Source: CAVRQM01 sp965246915 (GTDB taxonomy: Bacteria > Pseudomonadota > Alphaproteobacteria > Acetobacterales > Acetobacteraceae). Taken from it: DNA of 64,000 nucleotides. Where the stretch lies: assembly GCA_965246915.1 (NCBI GenBank), contig CBDFGB010000016.1, positions 62,001 to 126,000 on the forward strand. The letters run 5' to 3'. The notes beneath the pieces were generated by a model. It had not been told where the DNA came from and ran no database searches. It worked only from the letters and a program-made list of their open reading frames with translations. Positions 52,246 through 60,507 of the stretch are shown here, in pieces (positions within the stretch are counted from its first letter, which is position 1; every line of letters starts with the position of its first letter). The position numbers were made by a program, and so were the translations under genes.

Positions 52246-52971
52246 CTAGCGGGGTTCAAAGATCGTGGTGAAGCTGCCCTCGCCGCGCATGACCTGCGCG
52301 AAGGCACCGGGCGCATGAATATTAAACACGACGATCGGCAACCCGTTCTCGCGCGCCAGGCTGATGGCGGCCGCGTCCATGACCCGTAGATCGCGCGTGA
52401 GGACCTCCATATACGTCAGCCGCTCGAACCGTGTCGCGTCGGCCACCTTGCGCGGGTCCGCGTCATAGACGCCGTCGACCTGGGTACCTTTGAGCAGCGC
52501 GTCGCAGCCCATCTCGGTGGCCCGCAAAGCGGCGGCCGTGTCGGTGGTGAAGAACGGGTTGCCGGTCCCGGCGGCAAAGATGACGACCCGCCCCTTTTCC
52601 ATGTGCCGGGCCGCGCGGCGGCGGATATATGGCTCGCACACGCTGGCCATCGGAATCGCCGATTGGACCCGCGTCGGCACGTCCCGCCGCTCCAGCGCAT
52701 TCTGCATCGCCAGCGCGTTCATCACGGTCGCCAGCATGCCCATGTAATCGGCCTGCGCACGATCCATGCCGCCGGCGGCGGCCGATATCCCGCGGAAGAT
52801 GTTGCCGCCACCGATGACCAGGCACACCTGAATGCCGAGACGGACCACGTCGCCCACGTCGGAGGCGATGCGGGCCACCATGTCGGTGTCCAAGCCATAA
52901 TCGCGCCGCCCCATGAGGGCCTCACCCGACACCTTGAGCAAGACGCGGCGATAGCTGGTCGGATGATCCAT
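52246..52971 (-). CDS. pyrH: Uridylate kinase
   Basis: The 241-residue UMP kinase of the amino-acid-kinase fold has KVSGEALMG at the N-terminus, VIGGGNIFRG, FAAGTGNPFFTTDTAAALRA and VDGVYDADPRK. It makes UDP for nucleotide and sugar-nucleotide synthesis. ATG 52971 has a GGAGGTGG ribosome site. It follows tsf by 41 bases. Confidence 0.96.
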   Translation of the reverse strand: MDHPTSYRRVLLKVSGEALMGRRDYGLDTDMVARIASDVGDVVRLGIQVCLVIGGGNIFRGISAAAGGMDRAQADYMGMLATVMNALAMQNALERRDVPTRVQSAIPMASVCEPYIRRRAARHMEKGRVVIFAAGTGNPFFTTDTAAALRATEMGCDALLKGTQVDGVYDADPRKVADATRFERLTYMEVLTRDLRVMDAAAISLARENGLPIVVFNIHAPGAFAQVMRGEGSFTTIFEPR

Positions 52972-53012
52972 CACGCCACCTCCGTCGGACTCCGTCGCAG
53001 CGAGGATCACGC

Positions 53013-53933
53013 TCAGGGCGTCAGGCCAGCGGCGGCCGCCACCTCGGCCGCGAAGTCGCCGGTGTTCCTCTCGATGCCCTCGCCGAGTTGGAAGCGGACG
53101 AAATCAGTCAGCTCGACGCCTTCCTTCTTGGCGACCGCGCGCACCCGGCTTTCGCCGTCGTGCACCCAGACCTGCTCGAGCAGCACGACCTCCTCGTAGA
53201 ACTTGCGGATGCGACCCTCGACCATCTTGGCGATGACCGAGTCCGACTTGCCGCTGGCCTTCGCCTGCTCGGTCAGAACGGCGCGCTCGCGCTCCAGCGC
53301 CGCGGGGTCGACGGCGTCGGTGTCCAACGCCTGCGGATTGGTGGCCGCCACATGCATCCCGACGAGTCGGCCCACTTGCTCCATCGCGGCAAGCTCGGTC
53401 TCGCCGGCGACGCCCACCAAAACGCCGATCTTGCCGAGCGGCACGCCCGGCGCCACCGCGCCGTGCACGTAGGTTGCGACCGCTCCGCCGGCGACCGAGA
53501 TCACTCTGGCGCGGCGAACGTTCATGTTCTCGCCGATGGTCGAGATCATGTGAGTCAGCTCCTCCGCCACCGTGCGCTCGCCGCCCGGGAACGGCGCCGC
53601 GCGGATCGCCTCGACGTCCTCGCCAACCGCAAGCGCGATCTTTGCGACCTCGATGACGAACGCCTGGAACGCCGGGTTGCGGGCGACGAAGTCAGTCTCG
53701 GCATTTACCTCGACCACAGCCGAACGGCCCGCTGCCGAGGCGACGCCAATCAGGCCCTCGGCCGCGGTGCGGCCGGACTTCTTGGCGGCGGCCGAAAGAC
53801 CTTTCTTGCGCAGCCAGTCGATCGCAGCCTCCGTGTCGCCCTCGGCCTCCGTCAGCGCGCGCTTGCAATCCATCATGCCCGCGCCCGTGCGGTCGCGCAG
53901 GTCCTTCACCAGTGCGGCGGTGATCTCGGCCAT
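53013..53933 (-). CDS. tsf: Elongation factor Ts
   Basis: The 306-residue guanine-nucleotide exchange factor for EF-Tu has the N-terminal MAEITAALVKDLRDRTGAGM region, the TDFVARN segment, and the C-terminal EGIERNTGDFAAEVAA. It is 27 bases downstream of rpsB with a GAGGAG ribosome site, in the universal rpsB-tsf order. Confidence 0.97.
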   Translation of the reverse strand: MAEITAALVKDLRDRTGAGMMDCKRALTEAEGDTEAAIDWLRKKGLSAAAKKSGRTAAEGLIGVASAAGRSAVVEVNAETDFVARNPAFQAFVIEVAKIALAVGEDVEAIRAAPFPGGERTVAEELTHMISTIGENMNVRRARVISVAGGAVATYVHGAVAPGVPLGKIGVLVGVAGETELAAMEQVGRLVGMHVAATNPQALDTDAVDPAALERERAVLTEQAKASGKSDSVIAKMVEGRIRKFYEEVVLLEQVWVHDGESRVRAVAKKEGVELTDFVRFQLGEGIERNTGDFAAEVAAAAGLTP

Positions 53934-53960
53934 GTCGGCTCCTCCTCAGTCCTCGGTCGG

Positions 53961-54764
53961 TTACGCGGCGGCAGGCTGCTCGACGGGCGCGGGAACCACG
54001 GGTGGCGGCTCGTTCTCGGGCAGCGCCTCGACCGGCAAATCCTCCGCGGCCCCGATATCGCGGCCGCTGGCCATCATCTCGGCGCTGATGCCGTCCAGCA
54101 CCGCGCCGGCCACCAGATCGCAATACATGGTGATCGCACGTATTGCGTCGTCGTTGCCGGGGATCGGGAACGTGACGCCCTGCGGGTCGGAGTTGCTGTC
54201 GAGGATCGCGACGACCGGAATGCCCAGCTTGGTGGCTTCCTCGACCGCGAGCTTCTCCTTGTTCGTGTCGATAATGAACAGGATATCCGGCAGGCCGCCC
54301 ATCTCTTTGATGCCGCCCAGCGCCCGTTCGAGCTTCTCGCGATCACGCGTTCGGTCCAGCACCTCCTTCTTCGTGAGGCCGGTGGTGTCGCCCGCCAACA
54401 TTTCGTCGATCTGACGCAGTCGCTTGATGCTGCCGGTGATCGTCTTCCAGTTCGTCAGCATGCCGCCGAGCCAACGGTGGTTCACGTAGTACTGACCGCA
54501 GCGCTTGGCGGCATCGGCGACATGCTCGGCCGCGGCGCGCTTGGTGCCGACGAACAGGACCCGACCGCCGGCCGCGGTGACGTCGCGCAGCGCGCGCAGG
54601 GCCCGGTCCAGCAACGGCACGGTCTGCTGCAGGTCGATGATGTGCACCTGATTGCGCACGCCGAAAAGATACGGCTCCATGCGCGGGTTCCAGCGCCGAG
54701 TATGGTGGCCGAAATGCACGCCAGCCTCGAGAAGCTGACGCATGGTAAAGTCGGGCATCGCCAT
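53961..54764 (-). CDS. rpsB: Ribosomal protein S2
   Basis: The 267-residue protein has the S2 blocks MRQLLEAGVHFGHHTRRWNP, IDLQQTVPLLDRAL, VNHRWLGGMLTNWKTI and DSNSDPQGVTFPIPGNDDA. A Pro/Glu-rich C-terminal tail of about 28 residues follows the core. ATG 54764 has an AAAGGA site; ATG 54758 two codons later is an alternative. It leads the long minus-strand block of translation, lipid and outer-membrane genes. Confidence 0.97.
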   Translation of the reverse strand: MAMPDFTMRQLLEAGVHFGHHTRRWNPRMEPYLFGVRNQVHIIDLQQTVPLLDRALRALRDVTAAGGRVLFVGTKRAAAEHVADAAKRCGQYYVNHRWLGGMLTNWKTITGSIKRLRQIDEMLAGDTTGLTKKEVLDRTRDREKLERALGGIKEMGGLPDILFIIDTNKEKLAVEEATKLGIPVVAILDSNSDPQGVTFPIPGNDDAIRAITMYCDLVAGAVLDGISAEMMASGRDIGAAEDLPVEALPENEPPPVVPAPVEQPAAA

Positions 54765-54895
54765 CAGCGTGTCCTTTCCGTCCGTCCGGTTGAGCCTCCG
54801 CGGGGCCAGGCCGTGTACGGCACCGGTTCGGCCCATTCGGCCGGAAAGGCGCCCCGCGTGTGGATTACCTTCAGGACCATCCCGAAGGCGGGCCG

Positions 54896-54924
54896 CGTAT
54901 GGCTCAACCAGCCGTTTTTGGCAA
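54896..54924 (-). promoter_or_regulatory. Candidate rpsB promoter
   Basis: On the minus strand, TTGCCA (54919-54924) and CATACG (54896-54901) are separated by 17 bases, giving a weak sigma70-like promoter about 130 bases before the rpsB ATG. Such a leader is typical for autoregulated rpsB. The -10 match is only partial, so this is a candidate only. Confidence 0.35.
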
Positions 54925-55008
54925 GCGATGAGCGGGATGACGGAGTGACAGGTCTTGTCGTCTGTCATTCGTCATCCATCTCTGCGTCTCCAGAACGGGA
55001 GAACGGCG

Positions 55009-56007
55009 ATGAGCATCGCGACACGACAGCTGGGCCACGGCGGCCCCTTTGTCTCTGCAATCAGCCTTGGCTGCATGGGAATGTCCGATTTCTACGGCCC
55101 GGCGGACCGGATCGAGAGCATCGCGACGATCACCGCCGCGCTCGATGCGGGCGTCACCATGCTCGACACCGGCGATTTCTACGGCATGGGCGACAACGAG
55201 ATGCTCGTGCGCGACGCGCTGGCCGGCCGGCCTCGCGACTCTGTGCAGATCGCGGTCAAGTTTGGCGCGCTGCGTGGTCCAGACGCATCATGGCTCGGCT
55301 TCGACGGCCGGCCGGCCGCGGTCAAGAACGCGCTGGCCTATTCGCTGAAACGACTCGGTACGGATTATGTCGACATCTACATGCCCTCCCGCCTTGACCC
55401 CGACGTGCCGATCGAAGAGACGGTTGGTGCCGTCGCCGACATGGTGGCCGCTGGATACGTCCGCCACATCGGCCTGTCGGAAGTCGGAAGTGCAACGTTG
55501 CGACGGGCGCAGGCGACGCATCCCATCGCCGCATTGCAGATCGAGTACTCGCTGATGAGCCGCGGGATCGAGGCGGACATTCTGCCGACGGCTCGTGAGC
55601 TGGGGATTGGCATCACGGCCTATGGCGTGCTCGCGAAAGGCATGATCGCCGGCAGCGCCGTCACCGAGACGGGGGACTTCCGCGGGCACTCGCCGCGCTT
55701 TCAGGGCGAAAATCTGGCACGCAACCAGTCGCTGGTCGACGAACTCGCGAAGGTCGCAACTGACCTGGGCCACACCCCGGCGCAAGTGGCGATCGCGTGG
55801 GTGCTTTCGCGGGGAACGGACATCGTACCGCTGGTCGGCGCGCGTCGCCGCGATCGGCTGCAGGAGTCACTGGGGGCCTTGGACATCGGCCTGTCCCCCG
55901 ACCAACTTGCCCGCATCGAGGCCGCGATGCCGGCCCACGCCGTCGCCGGAGAACGCTACCCAGCGTTCGCGATGGCCAACCTCGACAGCGAGAAGGTGGC
56001 TGCCTGA
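55009..56007 (+). CDS. Aldo/keto reductase
   Basis: The 332-residue NADPH-dependent oxidoreductase has a TIM-barrel fold with the AKR pattern: LGCMGMSDFYG near residue 18, TMLDTGDFYGMGDNE (catalytic Asp and Tyr), KFGALRGPD (catalytic Lys), IGLSEVGSATLRRA, and the cofactor-binding GARRRDRLQESLGAL near the C-terminus. ATG 55009 with GGGAGAA is the start. The TetR gene begins in its last codons, so regulator and enzyme form a unit. Substrate unknown. Confidence 0.92.
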   Translation: MSIATRQLGHGGPFVSAISLGCMGMSDFYGPADRIESIATITAALDAGVTMLDTGDFYGMGDNEMLVRDALAGRPRDSVQIAVKFGALRGPDASWLGFDGRPAAVKNALAYSLKRLGTDYVDIYMPSRLDPDVPIEETVGAVADMVAAGYVRHIGLSEVGSATLRRAQATHPIAALQIEYSLMSRGIEADILPTARELGIGITAYGVLAKGMIAGSAVTETGDFRGHSPRFQGENLARNQSLVDELAKVATDLGHTPAQVAIAWVLSRGTDIVPLVGARRRDRLQESLGALDIGLSPDQLARIEAAMPAHAVAGERYPAFAMANLDSEKVAA

Positions 56008-56576
56008 TCGACACGCGCGAGGCCATCCTGGACGCGGCGGAGGAACTCCTCCGCCGCCACGGGCCGGCCAAGACCAACGTCGTCGACGTGGCGCGCCGGC
56101 TCGGCATGAGCCACGCCAACGTCTATCGCCATTTCGCCAGCAAGGCCGCGCTGCAGGAAGCGGTGGCGGCGCGCTGGCTGCATCGCATATCCGACCCGCT
56201 GGCCGTCATCGCCGAATCGGGTGGCGATGCGGCGGCGCGGCTGGAAGCCTGGGTGTTGGCGTTGACAGAGGCCAAGCGACGCAAGGTGCTCGATGATCCC
56301 GAGATGTTCGCGACCTATCATGCGCTCGCGGAGGCCGCGCGCGCGGTCGTGGATGCTCATGTGACCGAGTTGACGCGTCAGTTGGCCATGATTGTCCGTG
56401 ACGGCGCGGCCGCCGGCGCTTTCATGGTGCGCGACGCCGGGGCTGCCGCGCGCGTGGTGCTGGGCGCCACGATGCGGTTCCACCACCCGCACTTCGTCCA
56501 GGCAGGGATCGACGAAGCCGATTTGCGCGCGACCCTACGCCTCCTTTTGGCGGGCCTACGTTCCGGCGTCGTCTGA
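56004..56576 (+). CDS. TetR-family regulator
   Basis: The protein has the TetR helix-turn-helix at the N-terminus (DTREAILDAAEELLRRHG, VDVARRLGMSHANVYRHFASKAALQ) and a ligand domain with WVLALTEAKRRKVLDDPEMFATYHALAE. No ATG, GTG or TTG lies at the expected start. The best candidate is CTG 56004, with an AAGGTGG ribosome site 5-6 bases upstream and its last bases shared with the stop of the aldo/keto reductase gene. That gives 190 residues. It probably represses this operon and responds to an aldehyde or related compound. Confidence 0.85.
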   Translation: MIDTREAILDAAEELLRRHGPAKTNVVDVARRLGMSHANVYRHFASKAALQEAVAARWLHRISDPLAVIAESGGDAAARLEAWVLALTEAKRRKVLDDPEMFATYHALAEAARAVVDAHVTELTRQLAMIVRDGAAAGAFMVRDAGAAARVVLGATMRFHHPHFVQAGIDEADLRATLRLLLAGLRSGVV

Positions 56577-56610
56577 GTCCTGCCAAGCAACGAGCTGGCA
56601 CCGACGCACC

Positions 56611-56639
56611 TTGACGTAAAAATATTGGAGGTCTCTAAT
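56611..56639 (+). promoter_or_regulatory. Sigma70-type promoter of the glycan cluster
   Basis: TTGACG (56611-56616) and TCTAAT (56634-56639) are separated by exactly 17 bases, a good housekeeping promoter. The region is strikingly A/T-rich (TAAAAATATT) for this genome. Transcription would begin near 56646 and lead into the glycosyltransferase gene at 56707. Confidence 0.6.
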
Positions 56640-56660
56640 CGGTTCTTATGAGGACCGATT
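56637..56660. promoter_or_regulatory. Inverted repeat overlapping the -10 and start site
   Basis: AATCGGT (56637-56643) and ACCGATT (56654-56660) form a perfect 7-bp inverted repeat with a 10-base spacer. It overlaps the -10 box and the expected transcription start, so a repressor bound here would block the promoter. It could also form a weak RNA hairpin at the 5' end. No regulator gene for it is evident except the nearby TetR gene. Confidence 0.5.
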
Positions 56661-56706
56661 TACATTGTAGACTCAGATTTGCGTTCGACCCGCGGAGAGG
56701 CGACCC

Positions 56707-57900
56707 GTGAGGCGGATGTTCATTTGCGATCCGGTGTGCGTACTGCCGTTTGGTCATAACGCGCCGGCAATGTCATATTTCCGCTCCTTCTTCCGTCCCG
56801 ATTTCGAGCGCATCGAATGCTGTGTCGGCCGGCCGTTCGATGCGGTCGCTGCGGCGGAACACGACTTCCGCCCCTGTTTCAGCTATCTCTACGAAGAGGT
56901 CATGCCGCTTGAAGCGTCGGGGTACACGGAGCCGCCCCAGGCAGCCGGAGCCTGGCCGAGCGATGCCGCCTCCAGCACGGCGAAGGCCGACTACCTGGAC
57001 GTGATCGCTCGCGACCAGCTTGGACCGGATGATCTGTTCTTCTTACCCAGTGCTGACTTCCATTCCGTTCACGGCCTGATCGCGGCGATCCGCACGATTG
57101 CGCCGCGCCAGAGCCCACGTATCCTATTGCGACTGATCGGCGTGATGGAAAATGCCGGCCACGTCGTGGTCGAGCCGCTGCAGCACCTCTGCGCGGCGAT
57201 CGAGTCGGCGCGCCGCGACGGCTACAGCATTCTCGTCGCCGCCGAGACCCCAGCCTATGCCAGCCATCTCGCGGGCGTGATGAACGATGTCGCTGTGGCG
57301 ATGCTGCCATACCCGTTGCTCGGCGACATGCTGCCACCGCCGAGCAGTGACCGTTTCGTCGTGGCGTCGGCGGGGTCGGCACGGTTCGACAAAGGCTATC
57401 TGGACCTAGCGCCGATCATCCGCGACGTGCGTCGTCGCTGCGATGGCATCGACATTCAATTTCGAATCCAGAGCCTGACGGATCGTCACGTGATCCATCA
57501 GCAGAGCTACACCAATCAACTCTATGCGCTGCCCGGGGTCGAGCTTCTGCCGGCGATCCTGTCGGCGTCGGAAATGCGCAGCCTTTATGAGGGCTGTCAC
57601 GCCGTCCTGCTCCCCTACGATCACGGCGTCTATCGGCTACGAGGCTCGGCGGTCCTCATGGAGGCGATCGCCTATGGTCGCTACGCGATCGGCCGCGCCG
57701 ATCTCGGTTTCTCGAGCCAGATACAATACTATCAGAACGGGGCGGTTTGCGACACGCTCGAACAGTTCGCGAGCGCCATTATCGAAGTTGCCCGACGGCC
57801 CGCTGCTTTGCTGCGGCGACAGCTCGCGCTGGCGCGGGACCGTTATCGCGCCGACACGGCCGGCGCCTATCGGGCGTGGATGGAGAGCTGCTTTGCCTAG
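56707..57900 (+). CDS. Glycosyltransferase, GT4-like (GT-B fold)
   Basis: The 397-residue protein is a GT-B-type glycosyltransferase. The C-terminal half has VVASAGSARFDKGYLDLAP, LPAILSASEMRSLYEGCHAVLLPYDHGVYRLRGSAVLMEAIAYG in consecutive parts, and the donor-binding Glu in VLMEAIAYG. It starts at GTG 56707 after a GGAGAGG site; ATG 56716 is possible. It is the first gene of the glycan cluster and overlaps the next glycosyltransferase by 8 bases. Donor and acceptor are not predictable. Confidence 0.78.
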   Translation: MRRMFICDPVCVLPFGHNAPAMSYFRSFFRPDFERIECCVGRPFDAVAAAEHDFRPCFSYLYEEVMPLEASGYTEPPQAAGAWPSDAASSTAKADYLDVIARDQLGPDDLFFLPSADFHSVHGLIAAIRTIAPRQSPRILLRLIGVMENAGHVVVEPLQHLCAAIESARRDGYSILVAAETPAYASHLAGVMNDVAVAMLPYPLLGDMLPPPSSDRFVVASAGSARFDKGYLDLAPIIRDVRRRCDGIDIQFRIQSLTDRHVIHQQSYTNQLYALPGVELLPAILSASEMRSLYEGCHAVLLPYDHGVYRLRGSAVLMEAIAYGRYAIGRADLGFSSQIQYYQNGAVCDTLEQFASAIIEVARRPAALLRRQLALARDRYRADTAGAYRAWMESCFA

Positions 57901-59617
57901 CATCCTCTTCGTCGACCACGCATTCCACCGGATCAGCGATTCCAGCCGGTTTTTCGCAGAACTGCTGGCGAGGCGCTTCGCCGTCACCGAATTGTACGTG
58001 ACGCCGGATGCACGGCTCGATCTCGACTGGCAGGCGATCGCGGGGCATGACATCGTCATCCTTTGGCAGCTCGACTATCTGGCGCCGCTCTTTCTCGCAC
58101 GCGGACACCGCACGGTCGTCGTGCCCATGTACGATGGCTCCGCAAACCTGCCGCAAGTGCATTGGGCGGCGTCCGGCGGTGCCAGGTTCCTGAATTTCTC
58201 CCGCACGTTGCATGAGCGGATCCGTCTGCTGGGACAGCACAGCCTGCTCGCGAAATTCTTTCCGCCGCCCGTCGAGGAGCAGCGGCTTCCGGACTTCGCG
58301 GACCTGCGCGCCTTTCTTTGGCAGCGGCGCCCGGAACAGGGGATCAACGCAGGTCTGCTGGGTCGTCTGTTTGGGACGCAGCTGAAATCCGTGCATGTTC
58401 ACGACGTCCCCGACAGCCCGGCCATGGCAGGACGCTTCGCCCCACCGTCGACGATCGGCCGCGCCCACGTCACGGTGTCAGCATGGTTTGAGTCGCGGGC
58501 GGAATACTATGCCCTGCTTGAAAGTTGCAACGTCTTCGTCTGCCCGCGCTCCGCCGAGGGTATCGGCATGGCGATGCTCGAAGCCATGGCGCGCGGGATG
58601 CTTGTCGTGGCGAACGATCTTCCGGTCCAGAACGAGTATGTCTGCAACTGGGTGAACGGCGTGCTGTTCAATACCGCCTCACCCGGCGAAGCCGATTTCT
58701 CTGAGGCGCCACGGATCGCCCGCATGGGATGGCACACTGTGCGGGACGGACATGGACGATGGCTCGCCTCGACCGATCGCATTCTCGACTTCATCCGCGA
58801 CGCGCCTCGCTACCGCGCGGCACCGCCCTGGCTGATCGCGCAACTCGACAGGGAGTTGGTCCCGGCGTATCTCGCGGGCGGCGAGATCTATGAGCGATTG
58901 TTGATCCGCGTGCTGCCCAGCCTGGCGAACCGACAAGAAGTTGCCGATGACGCTGGTGCCACGGCCCTGCGCATCGCCACGGCACCGCCTCGGCGTCCGC
59001 CAGTGGCCGTCGTGCCCGCCATTACCGACGCCGGAGCGCGCGTAAGCCTTGCCTTCGCCAATGGCGCGGCCCGCCCGTTGCTGGGAAGCGGCTGGAGCTG
59101 GGATGAGGATTTCGGGGTCTGGATCGAAGGAGCCCACGCCCGACTGTCGTTCGCAGCGGCGCTCGGCTTCCGGGTCGCCAGTCTCGATGTCCGCCTCTCG
59201 GCCCTCGCACCGGGCATGTCCGCGAGCGAGACCGCCATTCGCATCACCGTCAACGACATCCACTCGTCGCCGCCGCTCCTTGTGCAAGGCAGCGAAGCGG
59301 CCGAACTGCGGTGCCAGATCCTTCCCGAGGCTCCGTTCGACGGCACCAACTGGACCATCGAATTCACGTGCGACCGCGTCCACGAATCGGCAAGCGACCT
59401 TCGTCAACTGTCCGTCGCGCTCCTCTCACTCGACATCGAATTCGCGCGCTACGTCGCGCCCATCGAGATCACGGAACCCCCGGCACAGTCGCATGTCGAC
59501 GACGATCTCCTGCACTGGCCGGTTCCCGTCGTCTCACCACGCAAGCGGGAGCGACCGCCCCCGGCCAACGGCCGGGTGGCCGCGACCCGCAAGCCCAGCG
59601 ACAGGGTGACCGTATGA
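57893..59617 (+). CDS. Glycosyltransferase with GT4 domain and C-terminal beta-rich domain
   Basis: The 574-residue protein starts at TTG 57893 inside the end of the previous gene, after GGAGAGC. The N-terminal about 350 residues are a GT-B domain with the GT4 signature CPRSAEGIGMAMLEAMARG and DLPVQNEYV. After it comes a beta-rich domain of about 170 residues (ARPLLGSGWSWDEDFGVWIEGAHARLSF, RVASLDVRLSALAPG) that looks like a carbohydrate-binding or jelly-roll module. It ends with an arginine/proline-rich tail. The added domain may hold the acceptor glycan. Confidence 0.78.
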   Translation: MPSILFVDHAFHRISDSSRFFAELLARRFAVTELYVTPDARLDLDWQAIAGHDIVILWQLDYLAPLFLARGHRTVVVPMYDGSANLPQVHWAASGGARFLNFSRTLHERIRLLGQHSLLAKFFPPPVEEQRLPDFADLRAFLWQRRPEQGINAGLLGRLFGTQLKSVHVHDVPDSPAMAGRFAPPSTIGRAHVTVSAWFESRAEYYALLESCNVFVCPRSAEGIGMAMLEAMARGMLVVANDLPVQNEYVCNWVNGVLFNTASPGEADFSEAPRIARMGWHTVRDGHGRWLASTDRILDFIRDAPRYRAAPPWLIAQLDRELVPAYLAGGEIYERLLIRVLPSLANRQEVADDAGATALRIATAPPRRPPVAVVPAITDAGARVSLAFANGAARPLLGSGWSWDEDFGVWIEGAHARLSFAAALGFRVASLDVRLSALAPGMSASETAIRITVNDIHSSPPLLVQGSEAAELRCQILPEAPFDGTNWTIEFTCDRVHESASDLRQLSVALLSLDIEFARYVAPIEITEPPAQSHVDDDLLHWPVPVVSPRKRERPPPANGRVAATRKPSDRVTV

Positions 59618-59636
59618 CGTCCCCGGCGGCCATCTA

Positions 59637-60494
59637 ATGCGACGATATCTCTTCGGGAATGTCATCCTGGACGCGCCGGACAGCCACAAGATCCGCGAGA
59701 TCCATAGGCAGGACGTGCTCTATGACCGAGGTTTCGGGGCGATCCTGAAACGCCTGTCCGCTCGTGCGCCTGACAGCGTCTTCCTCGATATCGGCGCCAA
59801 CATCGGGGACACCGCGGCGTTGCTCGCGGCCCACGCCACCAACCCGATCGTCTCGGTCGAGGGGGGCGAGGAGTTCATCACCTATCTGCGGACCAACGCG
59901 GCGCTGATCGGCCCCCAGGTCTCCATCGTCGAGCGCTTCGTGCGCTCCGACAGTCTCGCGGAACATCGGCTGCACTACAGCTCCGGATCGGGAACGGGAG
60001 CGCTACAGCTCGCCAGCGCCGCCCAGAGCGCGGGCCTCGACGACAGTCGGTTCATTTCGGTACGAGACTTGCTTACGCTGGCGACACAGCGAGGCCCGGG
60101 TGTCGGACTCATCAAATCCGATACCGATGGCGTCGATGGCTTCCTCGCCATCGACTATCTGCGCGAGACCGACTGTCCGCTGTTCTTCGAATGCGATACG
60201 GTGCATCCGGTCGCCGGGCTGCCTAGTCCCTGGCCGATGGTGTTCGACGCGCTGACGGCACGCGGCTACTCGGTCGTGATCTACGACAATTTCGGGCTGC
60301 CGATCTGCGCGGTCCGGGACAATCCCGGCGCGGTTCTGCGCGATTTCTCAGGTTACATTCATATGCAGCACTGCGTGCAGCCCGTGCGTATCTACTACCT
60401 CGACGTCTGGGCGTTCCCGCCGTCAGCGTCCGACCTGTTCGAGGACGTCGCGCGAGATCTGCGGGATCGCATGCTACGTCCCCACGCATTCTAG
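59637..60494 (+). CDS. FkbM-family methyltransferase-like protein
   Basis: The 285-residue protein has the SAM-binding motif VFLDIGANIGDTAALLA (about 48-64), an acidic loop VSVEGGEEF, and the FkbM-type VRDLL...GLIKSDTDGVDGFLAIDYL region. FkbM enzymes O-methylate sugars or other hydroxyls on secondary metabolites and surface glycans. It lies 19 bases after the second glycosyltransferase and 4-13 bases before the sulfotransferase, in the same direction. Confidence 0.82.
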   Translation: MRRYLFGNVILDAPDSHKIREIHRQDVLYDRGFGAILKRLSARAPDSVFLDIGANIGDTAALLAAHATNPIVSVEGGEEFITYLRTNAALIGPQVSIVERFVRSDSLAEHRLHYSSGSGTGALQLASAAQSAGLDDSRFISVRDLLTLATQRGPGVGLIKSDTDGVDGFLAIDYLRETDCPLFFECDTVHPVAGLPSPWPMVFDALTARGYSVVIYDNFGLPICAVRDNPGAVLRDFSGYIHMQHCVQPVRIYYLDVWAFPPSASDLFEDVARDLRDRMLRPHAF

Positions 60495-60507
60495 CCGGTT
60501 GAGTGGC

